DNA from: Ectocarpus siliculosus
Taxonomy: Eukaryota > Sar > Phaeophyceae > Ectocarpales > Ectocarpaceae
DNA length: 10,212 nucleotides
Reading direction: 5' to 3'
Assembly: GCA_000310025.1 (NCBI GenBank)
Contig: FN648619.1
Coordinates: 408,069 to 418,280, forward strand
This document shows positions 7,587 to 10,212 of this stretch, one piece after another; positions within the stretch are counted from its first letter, which is position 1, and each line of letters starts with the position of its first letter. The translations under genes were made by a program, and so were the position numbers. Under the pieces are notes generated by a model. That model was not told the origin of the DNA, did no database searches, and was given only the letters and a program-made list of their open reading frames with translations.

Positions 7587-7785
7587 CAAGATTTGTTACG
7601 CCGCCTCAAGATTTGTCGGAAGGCTCGTTTCGACAGATCTTGGGTCAAGATTTGTTCGAAAGGGCAGATTTCGGGCCTCGAGAAATCTTGGCCAAGATAT
7701 ATCGGAAGATTTCGCTGCCATAAATCGTGAAACTGGCAGATCTTGGCCAAGATCAAGATTTATCGACAAGATTTTGTTCCCATAA
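7587..7785. repeat. Right subterminal array of CAAGATTTG-type motifs
   Basis: About ten copies of AAGATTTG or its complement, including two perfect palindromes ATCTTGGCCAAGAT at 7685-7698 and 7740-7753. The latter extends to 16 bp, GATCTTGGCCAAGATC, at 7739-7754. A related but shorter set is at 6764-6865 at the left end. Such clusters are typical transposase-binding regions of cut-and-paste elements, though function here is inferred. Confidence 0.75.
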
Positions 7786-8520
7786 ATCGGGGTTTCATCA
7801 AGTCACTATTGATCATAAGGCTGGATACCACCACGTTGCCCTGGACAGTTCCTGGCAATATTTTGGTTTCGAGTGGGAAGGCGAGCTATACGCGTTTACA
7901 GTGCTTGCTTTCGGGTGGTGTTCAGCCCCGTTCATATACGCTTCTCTTTCCGAAGCAGTAGCTCGATACCTGAGAGCACGGGACATCCCCGTGCTTACAT
8001 GGATAGACGATTTCTATCTGACATTTTTCGATCGACTCGCAGGCTTTGCCATGACGAGCAGCTACAAGCGGCTCAGACGACCGCGTATGTCACACTAGAA
8101 GTTTTCTACAGAGAGGGTACTTCATTTCGCTCAAGAAGTGTGAGATCATCCCTACGACGCGCCTCGTTTTCCTTGGGATTATCTGTGATTCCGATAAGGG
8201 GCGTTTCGAGGTCCCAGAGGACAAACTCTCCAAGCTCGAGACGATTTTCATCGACGCTATTACGTCTGAGTCCATCTCCTTTCAGATGTTAGAGAAGCTC
8301 GCAGGCAAATGCACTAGTCTCTCGGTGACGGTTCCGGTGGCGGCTCTTTACACGCACCATATGTATAACAGCATAGCAGCTTTGCAGAGACGCGGCGGTC
8401 GCAAGCCCAGCATAGAGATAGAGATCCCGGCGAACAGCGGTCTTATGTTCGAGCTGAAACGCTGGTTGGAAGTTCGTAAGCATTTCAAAGGGGCGTCATG
8501 GTATCGTGCCGAACATAAGC
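7786..8520 (+). pseudogene. DIRS-type reverse transcriptase, palm and thumb
   Basis: The palm has all three core motifs. Motif A is VTIDHKAGYHHVALD (about 7804-7848, with the first catalytic Asp). Motif B is VLAFGWCSAPFIYASLSEA (about 7899-7955). Motif C is LTWIDDFYL (about 7995-8021, with the Asp pair). The next block reads FRSTRRL...AAQTTAYVTLEVFY after a shift at about 8027. After another shift at about 8114 it reads GYFISLKKCEIIPTTRLVFL, then CDSDKGRFEVPEDKLSKLE and a thumb with LEKLAGKCTSLSVTVPVAAL. Frame order is 2, 1, 0, so it cannot be translated as one protein, although the catalytic residues survive. The IDD form and the K-KC-IIPT-LVFLG block are of the DIRS kind. It is continuous in design with the fragment at 6047-6754. 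Confidence 0.8.
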
Positions 8521-8985
8521 AATTAGCTCTTACCGGAGTATCTGATGCTTCCTCAGGCGGGTGGGGGGGGGGGGGGGTGTACTCATAGTCGTGCATGCCG
8601 TAGTCGTTTGACCATTGACCTCGCAGCCTGGGTGGGGGGGACTCATTAGGAGTCCAGGCCAACCCGTTTTCAAAGCTGGAGGAGATTTCCCGCCACAAGT
8701 CGCGCAGCAGCATATTAACGTGCAGAAAGGGTACGCTCTTCAGCAGACTCTGCACCTGTTCTCAGATAAACAGCCTTCTCAACTGGCCTGGTCCACGCTC
8801 ATTTCCAATGTAGACAGCAAGGTCTTGCACGACGCCTTTAGAAGGGGCGAGCTTCCAACACTTTCATGCATGAGATTATTACGGATCTGTTCTGGTTGCA
8901 AGTGCGACGCGATTTCACGCTGAAGTTGAAGTGGGTGAGCTCCGAGGCCAACGCTGAGGCCGACGGCATTTCTAGACCAGGGTCG
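8521..8985 (+). pseudogene. RNase H domain fused to the RT
   Basis: RNase H degrades the RNA strand of the RNA/DNA hybrid. Visible in order: SDASSGGWGG (first catalytic Asp, about 8542); then a G15 run (8563-8577) that breaks the frame; AGGDFPPQVAQQHINVQKGY (about 8681-8734); NVDSKVLHDAFRRGE (the third acidic site, about 8810-8850); after a one-base loss near 8862, HEIITDLFWLQVRRDFTLKL; and WVSSEANAEADGISRPG (last Asp, about 8932-8982). In the family the HIN block carries a catalytic Glu. Here the aligned codon at 8726-8728 is AAA (Lys), a single G-to-A change from GAA. Frame changes plus this substitution indicate loss of activity. Confidence 0.78.
8563..8577 (+). repeat. G15 homopolymer within RNase H
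   Basis: Fifteen consecutive G residues after GCGGGT. A shorter G7 run in a similar setting (GGGTGGGGGGGACTCAT) is at 8630-8645. Both are likely slippage sites, and the second is followed by a small inverted repeat, GGACTC/GAGTCC. Confidence 0.9.
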
Positions 8986-9373
8986 GACGATTTTGTGAGA
9001 TTAGACGAACAGATGTTCAGTGAACTGTGTGCATGGGCCGGCGAGAATGTAACCATGGATTTAATGGCCACACCTGCCTCGGTTCACAAGAGATGGGTGG
9101 CTCGGTGCTGCACTAGCGAGGACTTGCCATTTTACTCTGGACATTATACGCAGGGATGTGCGCTGGGGTTGACGTGCTCACGCACAATGTTCGGTTCATG
9201 CCTGGTTCAAAGACAGAGGAGTGTTTCAGCTTCTGTTTCCCCCCAACCAGTATGGTCGGAGTGTTTCTTCAACATGTCCAGCAAGGGCGCTTGTGATCGC
9301 CCCAGATCAGAAGCAGTACTGGTTTCCGAGTGCATATGTCTTGGACGGTAGGCCAAGCTTTGAAAGAGAATAA
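8986..9373 (+). pseudogene. Post-RNase H region of the DIRS-type polyprotein
   Basis: Follows RNase H with no gap. LCAWAGENVTMDLMATPASV (about 9025-9085) is the VDLMA(S/T) block that comes after RNase H in this family. DVLTHNVRFMPGSK and FSFCFPPTSMVGVFLQHVQQ follow in another frame (about 9171-9285), then ALVIAPDQKQYWFPSAY in a third (about 9287-9334), ending at TAA 9371-9373. In tyrosine-recombinase retroelements this segment bridges RNase H and the recombinase. Two frame changes occur within it. No recombinase follows, so the element is either 3'-truncated or lost that module. Confidence 0.65.
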
Positions 9374-10212
9374 TGCCTTTCGTGTGATATTGCGAAACGA
9401 CCAATACTTTTTTTTTGTGCTCTTCGTCAAAACAAATGAGATATTCATGGACGCTTCAGGACGACCATTATTGAAAGAAACGCTAACATCACCAAAAACA
9501 AACAAGGTTACACTACGAGCCATTCGTCAATCGACGTGTTGACAATTTACACCACCTCCCTCTAACCCAGAGGAGCCACAACCAATTCGCCCGAACTCGA
9601 CGTCGTCATTACGCCCATCACTCGTTGTTTCGGCTACTGTACGTTGGCACGACCAAACCCCAACACAGCACACATCTTCGAATTTGCAACATCCTGCGAC
9701 ACCATTCAATACCTATCGCAATTCGCATCCAACCGTCTTTCCTCATCAAGTCTCCACAGGCATTGCACGAAGTTTCTTTCGATTCGACCTCATGCCGACC
9801 TCCAATAGAACCGGCATCACTATAACACTACCATGACGACCAATTCCGCGTTTGCGATGCCCCTTGGAATCCCATCTATGCCGCAACACCAAAAATAATA
9901 CCTCTTCATTGATAGTACCTCTTTGGTACTCCCAAATGTTTACAGCATCGACTTGCCTCTCCGAACTACCACTAAGGACTGTGCATGGTGTACCTATTAC
10001 ATATTTCCACTCACTCCATTTCACTGCCTTCTCCCAAGGGTATGCGCAAAACCTCTTGCAAGACATATACCGCAATTGTGCGTGTTATCGCACACCCGTG
10101 TTAGCGTTTTTCAATAGCGAACTTCTCCACAACCAGGGAGGTGTTACCTACGAAAAGGGTGCCTTTGGAAACATCTCATAAAGGGCTTTCCGGAGAGGTA
10201 GCAGTTGGCATT
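9374..10212. other. Unassigned right flank
   Basis: No protein family is recognised in any frame. A proline/serine-rich frame runs from about 9543 to 9830. Another open frame of 109 codons covers 9852-10181 (ending GVTYEKGAFGNIS). Neither shows known motifs. I looked for the rest of the Helitron protein (HUH or helicase blocks), for a tyrosine recombinase, and for terminal repeats matching the left side, and found none by eye. A small hairpin, AGTACC/GGTACT, sits at 9914-9930. Confidence 0.4.

Larger units (their letters stand above)
6755..7785. mobile_element. About 1.03-kb inserted element with TIRs and subterminal motif arrays
   Basis: The left end, TTATGGAAACATAATCTTG, and the right end read in reverse, TTATGGGAACAAAATCTTG, match at 17 of 19 positions. 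Similarity continues inward in patches (GACCCAAGATYTG, CGATTTATGG). Both ends carry many AAGATTTG/CAAATCTTG motifs in mirrored orientation. The insertion sits between the RT finger block and the palm, which are adjacent in intact enzymes. No transposase is seen, so it is probably nonautonomous. I could not find a convincing target duplication (flanks CTTCC and ATCGG), so the borders are uncertain by several bases and the superfamily is unknown. Confidence 0.65.

Noticed and set aside
7587-7785. CRISPR-like array from the repeated AAGATTTG motif
   Set aside because: The spacing is irregular, the motif is short and in both orientations, and the context is eukaryotic and at a transposon end.

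Overview
The window is eukaryotic repeat DNA: one transposon set inside another, both decayed, and each carrying further insertions. The signs are a Helitron-type protein remnant, a retrotransposon reverse transcriptase/RNase H of the DIRS (tyrosine-recombinase retroelement) type, a strong spliceosomal intron signature, a tRNA-derived short element and many microsatellite-like tracts. There are no bacterial operon or ribosome-binding-site patterns. The host cannot be named. As far as I recall, this version of the RT/RNase H family is common in protists and algae such as stramenopiles, so that is a weak guess only. I see no intact host gene.

Layout. Positions 1-1035 are low-complexity or unassigned (CT-rich start, CAA microsatellite, one weak open frame). 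Positions 1037 to about 2080 hold a frameshifted N-terminal piece of a Helitron-type protein. It is interrupted at 1695-1976 by a 282-bp element with terminal inverted repeats, a 5-bp target duplication and a tRNA-like core on the minus strand. From about 2260 to 9373 lies a retroelement. A GC-rich, gag-like ORF1 is apparently split by a 1.58-kb intron (exons 2387-3010 and 4592-5262) and ends in a zinc knuckle. ORF2 follows, with the RT N-terminus at 6047-6754, and its RT palm, RNase H and post-RNase H region at 7786-9373. A second inserted element, about 1.03 kb (6755-7785), splits the RT. It has degenerate terminal inverted repeats and subterminal arrays of a CAAGATTTG motif. The RT/RNase H portion changes frame at least six times, and the RNase H catalytic Glu appears to be Lys. 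No tyrosine recombinase is seen. Positions 9374-10212 are unassigned.

Order of events inferred from nesting: the Helitron-type element came first. The short tRNA-like element and the retroelement then landed in it, and the 1-kb inverted-repeat element later landed in the retroelement. The retroelement gag would coat its RNA, and RT/RNase H would copy it. Because of the frameshifts and missing recombinase, this copy is almost certainly dead.
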